DNA of 64,000 nucleotides from NCBI GenBank assembly GCA_021234155.1, contig JAJEKV010000013.1, forward strand, positions 15,789,877 to 15,853,876, read 5' to 3'. The translations under genes and the position numbers were made by a program. Of this stretch, positions 34,714 through 46,252 are shown in pieces. How positions within the stretch are numbered: the first letter of the stretch is position 1; every line of letters starts with the position of its first letter. The DNA comes from Isoetes taiwanensis. Lineage: Eukaryota; Streptophyta; Lycopodiopsida; Isoetales; Isoetaceae. Under the pieces are notes generated by a model that did no database searches, was not told the origin of the DNA, and saw only the letters and a list, made by a program, of their open reading frames with translations.

Positions 34714-37441
34714 GTATACATCGATTGTACAGTAGATTATTTCAAGATGACACTTTTAAATGCCCCAGCAGCTATAATTGCTTTAGGGCTGTAAGTCCAG
34801 TTCCAACAAGTAAACAGATTGAAAGTTTCTTTTTCAATTTTAAAGTTTGGCTGTTTTGCAGGGTCTTTTTGGACGATTTGACTGGTTTTGAGATCACATA
34901 CCTTGTTGAAGTGCGTATTCTAGAATGGGACTCGCATGAAACCAACAAACCGCCCTTAGACTTGCTTCTCATTCATCTCAGCAGATTTTCTACAATGTTG
35001 GATAGTGGGTAGCCGCACACATGCGAACTACCCATAAAAAATAAAGGGAAAATCCAATTATATCATTTGGACCCCAACAAAATACAATGCTAATAGAGAC
35101 TGGGCTAGTGTACCTGCCGAAAGCTTATCATCGGGATTAAAAAACCCCGCCCTTTCGGGTTTTCGAGGAAAACCCCTAGTGATAAGCCCTCGGCAAGGGG
35201 CTTGGACAAACATAAGGCATAAAAATCGCTCCCAAAACCCACGAATGGAAAAGTCGAAACAGATGCCGCTCGCTAACCTGTACCTGCACATCACCAACAA
35301 AACAACAAGACAAAACAAACCTCCCGTGAGTGGAGGGGGCTGATTCTGCCGCGTGCCACGATAAAAATACAATAACAAAGAAGGGGGGGAGGGTGGGTTC
35401 AAAGAGAATAAGATACTGCTGAGAGAGAAGAGGAAGCGCCGATGAGAAGTCGAAGCAGAAACGCGCCTAAAATAGCGAACTCCCAACCAAAACGGGCATG
35501 CGCCGCCCGCATGCATGCAAAACATGCATGCTCGTCCCATTCTAGAATGGCGATCCGATGTCTCGGATCGATGGGATTCTAGAATGGGACTCGCATGAAA
35601 CCAACAAACCGCCCGAATACCAAAGGACTTCCTTAACAAACTAGGATCGAGGACGAAGGTCACAGGATGAAGGCTAAAGGCCGGAAAAGGACAGCAAGAA
35701 AGAAACGCCAAATTGGCCAAACCAAGCAAGGAGAAGCCCCTCCCCTGCCTGGGAAACAATTCAAAGAGAATAAGATACTGCTGAGAGAGAAGAGGAAGCT
35801 GATGAGAAGTCGGGCGTAAACGCGCCACCTAAAATAGCGAACTCCCAACCAAAACGGGCATGCGCCGCCGCATGCATGCAAAACATGCATGCTCGTCCCA
35901 TTCTAGAATGGCGATCCGATGTCTCGGATCGATGGGAATCTCTTGATTTTTCAAAACATGTGAACACGATCAATGTGACAGCAAATTAACTGGATATTGT
36001 GAAAGTAAACCTAAAGAAATGTGCAAGCATAGAGATTGCAGTTTCGGCTAGATTTTCAGTGCATTCTTGTATCTCAATCTATAAACAATTTAACATTTTG
36101 TTTATTGAATATGTGCAGCTGCCTGAACCCTCCAGTTTCATCTTTACATGGTTTGTTTTATTGCCAGCAACATATTATGCTGCACAATTTATCACCAGTG
36201 CCATACTAAAAGACTTTATCATCTTAAAGGTGAGCCACATCATATTCTTAATTTCTCCATTCTATGTTCCGTTGACACATTTTCAATCTTATTAGGGCCC
36301 ATGTCCAAACTGTGCAACTGAAGTTACCTCCTTCTTTGGAACGATATTGACAATTCCAAGCGGTGGTGATGAAAATAAAGTGAAGTGTGAACAGTAAGTG
36401 CTACCTTTTACCTTTACCCTTGTTAATATAGAGAATTACATGCACACTCAGTCCCTATTACATAGTCCTATGTCGTAAACAGCTAAATAACTTGGCCTAA
36501 AACTTGATAGGAAAAGTTAGATGCATTAGCAAACCATTCCTTCTGCTTAAGGTGCCAGGATAGTATAGCATGTGCTGAGTGTCATCCAGAAACCTCATTG
36601 AAATGTGCACAGGCATCAACATTTGTCAGATGCATCTCGGATCGTATCTTCTTATACAACATAATAACGAATGTATGCTCACCATCTTCTGTGTTAGATA
36701 TCACCTGTAGAAAATCTGGACAATTGCCCCTGCAACGAACTGCTTGTTAGAACATGGCACTTATGACCTAGTGAAAATTTTCTTTCCCATTAGTAAAAAA
36801 GGAGATAAAAAACATTCATAATACGTCATAGATCTCTTTTTTCGTCACCGCCACTATGAAGACCTCATTTAGCTGATGAACAGGTGATGGCAACGAGATA
36901 GTTCAGGAGATTGACGATTTTATGACTGTCTTGAACCCAAGAATTAGCAAAGAAGCAACAGATTATGGAATTAAACAGAATTCCTGTTTTTGTTTGTTGC
37001 TTCCTTCTTTTGCTACTTGGTGTCAAACCTTGTCTAACAGTTCGTTAAGTTGTTAGCTGGATCTTATCAGCTTTGTTATAGAACGAAATACAAGCATCAC
37101 GGTAATGAAATACAATTTGTTCAAATTGGCGCCATGCATGATGTAATATTCCTATCAAACATGATGTAACATAGACTACGATTTTCCAACAACATGATAA
37201 CAATAAAAGATGGGAAACAAGTACATTAGGCAGTTTGAGGTTGCATGCAGGTGTGGTTCTAGCTTGAAATTCGAGGCTAATGCTCGAAGAATAATTCTGG
37301 AAAGCACCAAAACTCCAGGAGCTAAGGTTATTAATTATGACATTTTTCTTGGTAGCAATCATCCTATTTTATTTGCTCATTTCTACTTATTAGCAGGGTG
37401 CAAAGACAAAAGGAACTGTTGCAAGTGGCACATCATCCTGA
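34714..37441 (+). CDS. PGRL1: PGR5-like protein 1 (PGRL1), 3' two-thirds
   Basis: PGRL1 is a redox-active thylakoid membrane protein working with PGR5 in cyclic electron flow around photosystem I. Six GT-AG exons are in phase: 34,714-34,790 (VDYFKMTLLNAPAAIIALG); 34,862-34,910 (DDLTGFEITYLVE); 36,119-36,229 (LPEPSSFIFTWF, AILKDFIILK); 36,296-36,393 (GPCPNCATEVTSFFGTIL, VKCEQ); 37,251-37,326 (CGSSLKFEANARRII); 37,397-37,441 (ends VASGTSS-stop). They give 151 residues, covering both membrane helices and the C-terminal Cys pairs (CPNC, CEQC). The N-terminal half, with transit peptide and acidic stromal region, was not found upstream, so the gene is either truncated or its 5' exons are displaced. 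The end is longer than usual, through the extra last exon. The second intron holds a repeat block. Confidence 0.88.
34911..36118. repeat. Repeat block inside a PGRL1 intron
   Basis: A roughly 180 bp sequence occurs at 35,399-35,580 and again at 35,761-35,940. It includes the inverted motifs CGATCCGATGTCTCGGATCG and GCATGCATG/CATGCATGC. A roughly 39 bp piece starting ATTCTAGAATGGGACTCGC lies at 34,917 and 35,577. A foldback (GCTTATCA/TGATAAGC) spans about 35,118-35,195. The 256-codon minus-strand open frame here (35,058-35,828) crosses these repeats, lacks homology I recognise, and is probably not a gene. Confidence 0.7.
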
Positions 37442-37593
37442 ATAAGGCAGTGGGCATAATGATATACTACTCAGTTCATCAAAAATCACACATGCTACAT
37501 GTAGGCGAGGAGAGAGAGTGCAAATTCTATCTAGCAGAAAAACGATGCTATATTTAAGAGGAATTGGGTGTAACATTTGTACTATAATTTGAC
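37442..37593. other. Spacer between PGRL1 and the LINE
   Basis: Short AT-rich spacer. The 5' boundary of the LINE could not be fixed, and no copy of the sequence after its poly(A) tail was found here. Confidence 0.4.
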
Positions 37594-39635
37594 ATGCATG
37601 CTTCTCAGACTAAGGCTCTTGGGTCTGCTGAGATTCCCGGTTTGGGGTTGAAACCGCGTGAGATGGCGAGAAGGAAGAGTCCTAGTGAAAAGGGATTGGC
37701 TACGGTTGAGCTGGAGACAGATGTGCAGTCTCCTTCCAGATCACAGGAGGCAAGTATGTCAGAATCACTTGAGGATTTACCAACTGCAAATCTTGGTTCA
37801 CAAGGAGAGGCATTCAATTTAATAGGAGGTGAGAAAGAAGCAATTAATGCTATGGATATTGAACCCCAAAGGCAATTGTTGAGGGATATGCAGGCTCTTT
37901 TAGAGTCACCCTCAATAGATAGGTATGTCAATTGCTCTTCCTTTCAATTCAGTTCAGAGAATTCAGAGAATTGTGTGCCGGTAACTCCAACCCATATTCC
38001 TTCAAGCATGCCGCCACTTGAAACAGGATCTGTAAACCCCTCTTCACCCGCGCCTAGAGAGGAGGTTGCCAAGGAAGGTGATGTAGGTCTATGCGCACCT
38101 TCAGACTCACCTGGAGTGAGGTTAGACACCTCTCAGGCTGCTAAAACTGCCAACACTGCACGTCCAGCTTGGAGGACAAATGACACAGTAGCCCGTCTCA
38201 CTCGTCCAGGCTTTTCAGACTGGATTAAGTGTAAGGTGCCTGACCATAGGAGTGCTCGAGTGGAAGAGGCTATGAAGTTTGTGGATGATCATTATGCAGT
38301 TGACTTACGAGCAGTGCTTCCAGCAGATCCTTGGATAGACATAGACCATGCTCGACATGTTCAGACTATAGAGAATTTGGTCTCCTTTGCAGTACTAGGG
38401 TACTTCACTGGGATAGTTTTGGACACGCGAAGGTTTAGCTCATGGCTCTCTGGACATTTGAGGCGGATTGGTTTGCCCAGGTACCAGTCTTTGAAATTCT
38501 TGCCTAATAATTTTTTCCTCATTATGTTCGAGGCTGAGTCCTCGGTGCGACAGTTGGTTAGTCGAGGAGTTGATGCCTTAGGTGAGGCATATGTCCTGTA
38601 CCAGTTCTATACTCCAGCTATGTCCACGAGCTCTTTGACAGCTGTAAAAATCCCATGTTGGTTTCAAATCATGGATTTGCCTCCAGATATGTTGGTTCCT
38701 GAGTTCTTGGTTTCTATGGCGAATGGTCTTGGGGTTCACTTAGCTCATTCTATTGTTCAGGCACCTAGGATATGTGTTGCGTTGCCTGCTCTGCAGCCTC
38801 TGCCCACTTCTATACCTGTCCGTAGTGGTTCTTGGCATTTTCATTTCTGACTACAGCTTCTGAATGGTCCTGAGATTCAGCGCATGTTCCCTTCCATCGT
38901 TCTTCCTGGTAGGGTTGATAGTGATGATCCTCATGGGGGTGGTAGTGCTCGAACCCCAGCTAGAGGTGTTCTTGCGAGTGGTCATGGGGGTGGTAGTGAT
39001 CGAACCCCAGCTAGAGTCGTGCGAGTGGTCATGGGGGTGGTAGTGATCGAGCCCCGATTGGAGGCCGAATCCCAGATGGTCTTGTTGTTGGAGGAGGCAA
39101 TTGTGACCAAGGCCCAGGTGCTGGAGGTGTCAGTGTTCCAGATATCACAGGTGGAGTTCCATATGGCAAAGTCGGGGATGATAGTGTCCGAACCCCAGGC
39201 GGAGGTAACTGTGATCGTCCCATTAATGGCAATGCTAGGGGTGGTAGTGTTCGAACCGTAGGTAGAGGCAATAATGGGGGTGGCCATAGTGGAGGCCCGC
39301 TCGGAGGGGGTAGCGGTGGCGGGGATGACCAACCTCTTGAGGGTACTAGCACTGATGTCCGAGCCCCGGATAGTGATGATGCTGGTAGGCTTGGAAGTGT
39401 TGGTTCTGAGAATGGTAGGGATGGTCGTAATGTTGGAGGTGGTAGTGTTAGAGCCCCGTCCGGAGGGCCAGTCTCAACTGAAGGGATGCAAGAAGCCAGG
39501 CAAGTTGTTCACCAGATCTCTCGGTTGGAGAGTTGGGCTGATGAGGTAGACGCGCATCTCGGAGGTCAATCCATTGGCTCTAGAAGGCCCGCAAGTTTCG
39601 CCCCCTCGCGAGAGGAGGAACAAGACTGTTGTGGG
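37594..39635 (+). pseudogene. LINE ORF1 (DUF4283-like, glycine-rich tail)
   Basis: ORF1 proteins bind element RNA. The first 418 codons contain a DUF4283-like fold region: RHVQTIENLVSFAVLGYF, then LPNNFFLIMFEAES and VKIPCWFQIMDLPPDML. A TGA at 38,848-38,850 interrupts the frame, which then continues. The tail is very glycine-rich with imperfect repeats of GGGSDRTPAR. A frameshift lies near 39,020, and after it the frame reads on (GGGNCDRPINGNARGG) into the start of ORF2. No CCHC knuckle was seen, unlike many plant L1 ORF1 proteins. The true start could be upstream if the 5' end is truncated. Confidence 0.8.
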
Positions 39636-40508
39636 ATGAATAGGACAATTCTCAGTTGGAATATGAGGGAGGTGCGGTCCTCCAGTAGTAAGAGGGCTAG
39701 AGTTTCTTTGGCACTTCGTCAGCTTCATCCTGATATTGTTTGTATTCAGGAGCATAAGTGCCACAGGGGAGATATGACACAATTGATGGATATGGTTGGA
39801 AGACATTTTGCATCCATTGCCTCTTCCTCGGGGCGGTCTAGTGGGGTTATTGCTTGGAAAATGAATGTTAATGTTACGTACTCCGCAGCAGATAAGTATG
39901 GTCGTTGGGCAATTATTAAGTGGCTTGAGGGAGGACAATAATGGAGGATTGTGAATGTCTATGCCTCAAACCAGCCATCTCAGAGAGACGCTCTGTGGGC
40001 CACAATAAGAAACAAGATAAGGAATCTTGGTGGTTTGCAAGTAGCCTGGTTGCTACTAGGAGACTTTAATATGGTAGAGCAGGCAGCGGATCGCTCTGGC
40101 CCTGGTGCGCAGATTGTGCAGGGTTTTGAGAGGGACCAATGGTCTAGATTGTTGCAGGATCTGGCTATGGTAGAGGTGGAAGGAGATTTGTCTTTCACAT
40201 GGTGCAATAGGCAGATCGGGGCGGGGCGGGCCTATGCGAGGCATGATAGATGTTATGCCTCCCCTCGCACATTGGATGAAGTACCCTCTCTGCATAGGAG
40301 CAACATTCTTTCCACCTCCATTTCAGATCATTATCCTCAATTGTTGTGTAACCAGAATACTTCTACCCCCAAACCCTCAAGAACAGTATTTCGTCTGAAT
40401 ACCCGCTTCTTGACAGATGAAGTCTTCTCGTCTCATTGTCGGGACTTGTGGCTCAATACCTTCTCCTCTCTGAGTGGAATGGCGGGGCATGGTGGCGGCA
40501 TTGGCTAG
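39636..40508 (+). pseudogene. LINE ORF2, apurinic-type endonuclease domain
   Basis: The endonuclease nicks target DNA to prime reverse transcription. It starts MNRTILSWNMREVRSS, followed by PDIVCIQEHK (catalytic glutamate), INVYASN-like RIVNVYASN, LLGDFNMV (GDFN motif) and STSISDHYPQLL (SDH motif). A TAA at 39,939-39,941 splits it in frame, and a frameshift follows near 40,475. The key catalytic residues are still present. Confidence 0.9.
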
Positions 40509-42898
40509 GGTTAAACGTTTTGCTAAGGCTTTTGGTAGGCAAACAAGTTCAGCGGGGGCGGCAGAACTCCACTTACTCTATAGAGAGTTGGAGCGGTTCG
40601 GGCACAACCTTCTCGATGGCATCCGAGAGAATGCCATACTACAGCAGATCATATCTCTAGAGCAGGTCAAAGTTAAGGAAGCTCGGGTGAAGTCTGGACT
40701 TACTTGGCTGAAACAAGGAGACACGAGCTCTTCGGTTTTCTTTAGGGCAGCAAAGGCGGCAAATCGGTATGCGGCATCAATGGCATCCCTTACTTTGTCG
40801 GATGGTCGTAAATTGGAGGATCCCCGCTGATCTCCGAATGTGTATGTGCACGGCCATTTTTCAATGTTCTTTGCTAAGCGATGCGTTTTATACGAGCAAG
40901 AAATGCGGGATCTGGTTTTGGTCCGCGTTAAGCCATCTATCTTGCACCATCAGCGTGATAGTTTAGAACAGGAACTCTCCAAGGAAGATTTAGAGGGTGC
41001 ATGTATGTGCATGGCTAAGGATAAGTATCCTGGGCTGGATGGGGTGCCTGTGGAATTCTTTCAGACTTATTGGGAATGGGCTGGAGAGTCAGTGTATCAG
41101 GTCTATCTTGACTTGCTGCGCTCTCATGAAATGGATAAAATTCTTAACACTGCCTGCATTTCCCTGATCCCTAAGGTAAAATAGCCATCCACGATCAATG
41201 ATTGGAGGCCTATTTCTTTGCTCTCCTCTGTGTATAAGATTATTGCAAAGCTTTGGCAGAAAATCTTAAACTGGTTCTAGCTTCCTCTATTAACAAGGTT
41301 CAGTCCGGGTTCATCTTAACTAATGTTGCTGCTGCTTATGAGGGCTTGTATTGGGCTAGAAAAACAGGTCAGGGAGTTGTTTATCTTAAGCTCGATTTTG
41401 CGAAGGCATATGACAGTGTGCGCTGGGAGTTTTTGTCTAGTATGTTTTCCGCTTTGGGTTGTGGTCCACATTTTACAGAAACAGTTATGAAGCTTCACAC
41501 GTCAGCACGAGCTACAGTTGTGTGCCAGGGGGAGCCCTCCCCGTTCTTTTCGATGGGAAGAGGAGTCCGTCAGGGCTGCCCTCTGGCCCTATTTTTGTTT
41601 ACCATGGTGGCGGAGGCATTATCACAATTGCTCTTGACTGCAGTAGATGAGGGAGTGGTAGAGGGTCTTCGGATGCAGAACAGCAGTCAGCAGATTTGCA
41701 ATCAGTTTGCAGATGACACTTTCCTCTTTGTGGCGCGAAAAAAGCAATTTGCGTAATGTTAAGGGTTTCTTGGATACATTTTCCTTGGCTTCGGTTTGTC
41801 TTCTTAATTGGGGAAAGTGTTCGCCTCAGGGCTTTGGAGACGCCCCCACCTTGTTTGTTTCTCTTCCCTTGGAAGGTACTCCCAATGAATGCATGTACCC
41901 GACTTACGGGCATTCCTTTTGGGGTGATATCTCTATGGGTCAGTATGCGGGATGAGATTTTGCGGGGACTACTGAAAGCACCGAATTGGTGGAAGGGTAG
42001 TAAGTTGTCGATGGCGGCAGGATTATCAGCTAAGTCGGTGCTTTCTGTAGCACCCACGTATACACAACGTCTGTTATGTTAGCTCGAATGCAAGGTTGTG
42101 AATTGGACGAATTGTCCTAAACTTTGTTTGGGGAGGGACTGCAAAAGAAGCGATGGTTAAAAAATAGCACAGTGGAAGTGCCTCGCCCTCGAGAGGATGG
42201 GGGTTTGGCAATCCTAGATTTGGCTTTGCATTCTAAGGTGTTAGTCTCCAAGTTTGTCTGGAGTATCATGAAGAGGTGTTCTCTCCAGGTGCAGCATTGC
42301 TTTTACAGTCCCTCCAGAATTGTGTGGCTTTTCACAAGCCATCTGTCCCTGTGAAGTGGCCTTGGGCCTTGCTTTATGGTCTGAGGCCGTACCCACACGC
42401 GTCACCTTTTCTCAAGGGTGTACTGTGTGCCTGGGAGCATGTGCGAGTGCTTTTCCAGGTAGACTATGCATCAGTATTTCATCACACTTCTCCTTTTCTG
42501 TGGGTTCCTCTGCCTCCGACATACTTGCCTTTGGCTGCCCGGCTTACTGCTTCGGGCCTTGACGCCGTTGGACTTCGAGGCCTGCCGGTCTCCACCTTAG
42601 AGGATTGGTATTGGCATGGCCAACTGGCTCCTTGAGAGTTTTTTCAGGCCCGCTTTCGGCTTAAGAGCAGTGATCGAGCTATCTGGCAGCAAGTGGCCTC
42701 CTGTATTCCACTGCATATTCCTGTTCTCCTCCAGGGAGGGGTGGTCTTTCAGATTTGGAAGGTTCATTCAGGGGTCGATGAGTCATGTTTTGTTCGTTCT
42801 TGTTACCGAACATTGGTTATTCATGATACTTTACCTCCTTCTGACAAGTGGGCACTGAAGCTTTAGGGTTCTTGTTGGCGCTCCGTCTGGACATGGAC
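40509..42898 (+). pseudogene. LINE ORF2, reverse transcriptase domain
   Basis: Read in pieces: linker (KSGLTWLKQGDTSSSVFFRA), fingers (KYPGLDGVPVEFFQ, ISLIPKVK then a stop), NDWRPISLLSS, motif A YLKLDFAKAYDSVRWEF, motif B GRGVRQGCPLALFLF, and motif C FADDTFLF. Frameshifts lie near 41,250 and after 41,750, with further stops beyond. The thumb and connection region is broken into several frames up to the solo LTR. Confidence 0.9.
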
Positions 42899-44494
42899 TG
42901 TGACGCTCCCAGAACATATACGACGCTCGGACGTATACATACGGGGACTTTCCCCTCCCATGGCAACCAACTCGCCACGAGCAGGGCCCTCCGTCTGACT
43001 CGGGCCATCTATAGAGAGATGCTCGAGTGAAGGACACAGAGGGGTCATTCAGCCCACGCCTTCAATGGGGCTCCTATGTCGCGGAAGCGTGAATACAAGG
43101 TTAGCACACAGCATAATCATATCATAAAATACCACCACGAAGGGCGGCACATCCATCCAACTGACAACAACAAAGAGGATGCATTTAATACTAGGGAAAA
43201 CACCCCAAACCCATGGTTCTACCCCGGCTCAGACTCCAGTGAGGATCGACTGATGGCTAGGTCTCAAGAGATCAGCAGACCGAATCATGACATGGCGTTG
43301 GCTGGCATAGAACATCGGCTAGGGTTGTCCACTCCATCCGCCCCTCCTGTGCACACTTTGCAGATGAGTCGAATCATGCTATGGCATCACTATAGCCTTC
43401 CGAAGACGCAGACTCAAGGTATCACCCTTCGAGCCTACTCCAGGGTTCATGAAGCCCTGGTCCGATGAGGCAGGTCAGGGAAGTGTCTCCTTCCAGGATC
43501 ACAGTGGCTCCATGGGTAAGCTAGAGAATACGTGCCGCATCAGCGACCCCCGCATCCATACCCGACTTACTCACCCTAAATCTACTCAAAGTACAGGGTG
43601 CCCCATACGGGTCACACCTCTGCACCCAGGGAGTGTCAGACCCATACCCGGCCCTCTATGTGACCGGCTATCAGGCCTAGCCCACTGTAGGAGTCCCAGG
43701 AGCCTTGTATGTTCGTGCAAGACCCCACCCCCACTTCACCACTGCGTCCCTTCTCTGGTGCTAAGCAATTCCATAGCATCCACGACTCGGTGGTCTCTTC
43801 TGTACAGGCCGCATTAATTGGGAATTAAAGGAGCTACTAGGAGCATACTAAAGCATATGGCACAGAGGTCTCTACCCCCCTCTAATCCCTGCTTTATGGA
43901 AGTTTAACAGAGCTACTTTCCTAAACACATCCATCCATCCATAATAACATAATCCATAATTGAAATGTAAATCCTAAATATCAAAGAAGGGTTAATCCTA
44001 AGTAAGAACAACTAAGGAAGACTCAAAGAACTTAACTGAAGTGCTAGCCTTAAAGATATCAACTAGATTATCTACTAACCCGAGTTCCAGCTTGATCCAT
44101 TATCATGAGGCGCCTCCATCTCTCAGAATCTGGGTGTTCGGCAACCACTGGGGTGTTCAGCAACAGTTCCAGGAACTTGGGCGCTCAGCTATGACTCGAT
44201 TTTTGGGTCAAATGGGATAGTGATCCACCTTGATGGCCCAAGTTAGCATTCCCATGCTAGCCAATCGAGTTTGGCCATGTGGCACCTTCCCAAGTAATCA
44301 ATTAACTTAATTAAACTAATTAGACATTAATTCCTTAATTATAGGTTATTATCCTTAATAATTAATTTAGCATAGCTAAATTAATCCCTTTTAGGTCAAC
44401 CCCCTAGGTTACAATACCCCATGGTGGCGTACCTTTACGGGGTGATGTGTCAGTATATTTATACGTATACCGTATAAATACTTTGAACGTCACA
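42899..44494 (-). mobile_element. Solo LTR of the same retrotransposon family
   Basis: About 1596 bp, the reverse complement of an LTR related to those at 2.4 and 14.4 kb. The same TGTGACG...CGTCACA ends bound it, and the diagnostic middle blocks (for example the GGGCCGGGTATGGGTCTGAC region) are present in diverged form. The 5-bp duplication TGGAC flanks it at 42,894-42,898 and 44,495-44,499. No internal sequence is attached, so it is a product of LTR-LTR recombination. Removing it and one TGGAC restores the LINE frame WTWTWNSLPPPK, matching WTWTWSSLPPPK in the 62.9 kb copy. Confidence 0.92.
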
Positions 44495-45164
44495 TGGACT
44501 TGGAACTCTCTCCCCCCACCGAAGGTTAGGGTTCTCTTGTGGCAAGTGGTGCATCGCTGCATTAGGGTAAATGTTCTGGTACATAGATTTAAGCCAGCTG
44601 TGAGTTTTCTTTGCCCCTGCTGTGGCTCTCATCGGGAGTCCATTGAACATTGTCTAGTCTTGTGCCCACATTTGCAAGCTGCGTGGGATTGGGTCAGAGC
44701 ATTGTTCCGGATCAGGGTGTGTAGCCAGAAGATACTTCTTCATGTGTTTCCAGCTTCATGGTCCTCTCCTAAGAAGCAGGCTGTCCATCTGTAAGGCGTG
44801 GTTGGTTTGGTTGATTTGGAAACGGCGTCGTTTATGGATTTTTCAAGGGATTCAGCAACCTGCAGCCTCTCTAGTTCCACGACTCAGACATAAGCTATTC
44901 CAGAGTTTTCTTGTGTTTACTGGCCTAGAGGAGACAAAGTTTTGCATCTGGCGAGATATTTTGCACATTGTAAATGCGAATGGGGAGTTTGTACAGTGAT
45001 TACTAGAGGCGATTGGAAGTTTACGCTCTAGTTTTTAGTATGGAGTGCTGAGGTGTCTTTGTCCCTTCGGGGCATTCTTTTTCCTCATACTCCTCTTGTA
45101 TCATTGCCATTCTTTTAATATAAGCGTCTCAGTTCTTCAAAAAAAAAAAAAAAAAAAAAAAAAA
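44495..45164 (+). pseudogene. LINE ORF2, C-terminal zinc domain and 3' end
   Basis: It resumes as WNSLPPPKVRVLLWQVVHR, then the Cys/His cluster FLCPCCGSHRESIEHCLVLCP, typical of zf-RVT domains of plant L1 elements. A frameshift lies near 44,790 (next frame AWLVWLIWKRRRLWIF). The 3' UTR contains ATTCTTTTAATATAAG and ends in poly(A). Confidence 0.88.
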
Positions 45165-46252
45165 CGTCTAAGAATATTGTTTTAAGGAGGTGAATAGTTG
45201 TGTTATAAGAAGTAACTTCAAATTTTAATACTATTTTTTATGACACAGACGCTGAGATAAGCTCCTTCCTGCCTTCACAACACCTTTAACCAATCCAACC
45301 TAACCAAAAAAGTAAAAAATAAATAAATAAATCTCAATCAATCAGCGTTCACCTTCATTTCATTGTTCACCTAGATGTCGACTTGGAAGCTATAGAATAT
45401 TGCTCCTTAACAAACTGGCTCTCAAGTTTTAATGCAGAGATCAAATCTCAGTCATTAGGTTGCAGTGGTGTTACCCGCCAGTAACACATTAAGAAGCCCA
45501 TAAACACCTAGTTTGTTATGCGAAATGGCCATAAACACCTAGCTTATTATGAAAATCACCATAAAACCACTACAAAACCACATAAAACTCTCGGGCTCAG
45601 GTTGTTGAGGCGGATAACACCGTAATGTTATGCCTCCGGCCCTCGTTTGTTATAATAGGGCATAACACCCGAGTTCCAGGGTGTTATACATCGTTCTGAC
45701 TTAATACAAGCTGCTTCCTTGAATTCCAACACGAAACTACGACAAAAAAATAAGCAAACCCACCCTCGAGGCATTCGAGGGCAACCCTCCGTGCGCAGCA
45801 CCTTGTTTTTTTTTTTTTAATCTCTATTTGGGACTTGATAAATCACATAACATTGCAATTCCCATGTGTCGTTTTAGATACGAATTGAAATATGTAAAAT
45901 TGAAGAGCAAGTTGGTAAGATAGATGACATCAAAGTTGAAGAACATTGAGATGAAAATAATATGTAAAATGACAACAGATTGCATTATTTTTGAGGCAAT
46001 TGGAACCCCGAAATTATGGACACATGACACGAATATCACAAAAAAATAAATATATTTCAATAAAACATTAAGAGATCAATCCATGTTTTTCCATATATTT
46101 AACAAGGTGTGGTTCTATATCAATGTTCTATCTAGTTCTGGGTGGTTATCAAGCACTTCACGCACTGTCATCCCCATAGCCAGATTACTTATAATAGGCA
46201 TAAACTTGACCATTTTTTTTAGATCATAAGATGGTGGATTTAGGGCCTGCGT
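45165..46252. other. No gene recognised
   Basis: AT-rich. Contains GGGTGTTAT/ATAACACCC inverted words (about 45,613-45,690) resembling the block at 18.2 kb. Confidence 0.45.

Larger units (their letters stand above)
37594..45164 (+). mobile_element. L1-type LINE, near full length, decayed
   Basis: It has two ORFs in plant L1 order (DUF4283-like ORF1, then endonuclease-RT-zinc ORF2) and a 26-base poly(A) tail at 45,139-45,164. At least half a dozen stops and frameshifts make it inactive. Its 3' end is homologous to the truncated copy at 62.8-63.6 kb. A solo LTR splits ORF2. Target duplications were not found. Confidence 0.93.

Noticed and set aside
35058-35828. 256-codon minus-strand open frame
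   Set aside because: It crosses internal repeats in an intron, is low in coding character and has no recognisable motif.
39029-39352. Proline-rich minus-strand frame
   Set aside because: Shadow of the glycine-rich ORF1 tail of the LINE on the other strand.
42817-43817. Several short open frames between LINE parts
   Set aside because: They lie in the solo LTR, not in LINE coding sequence.
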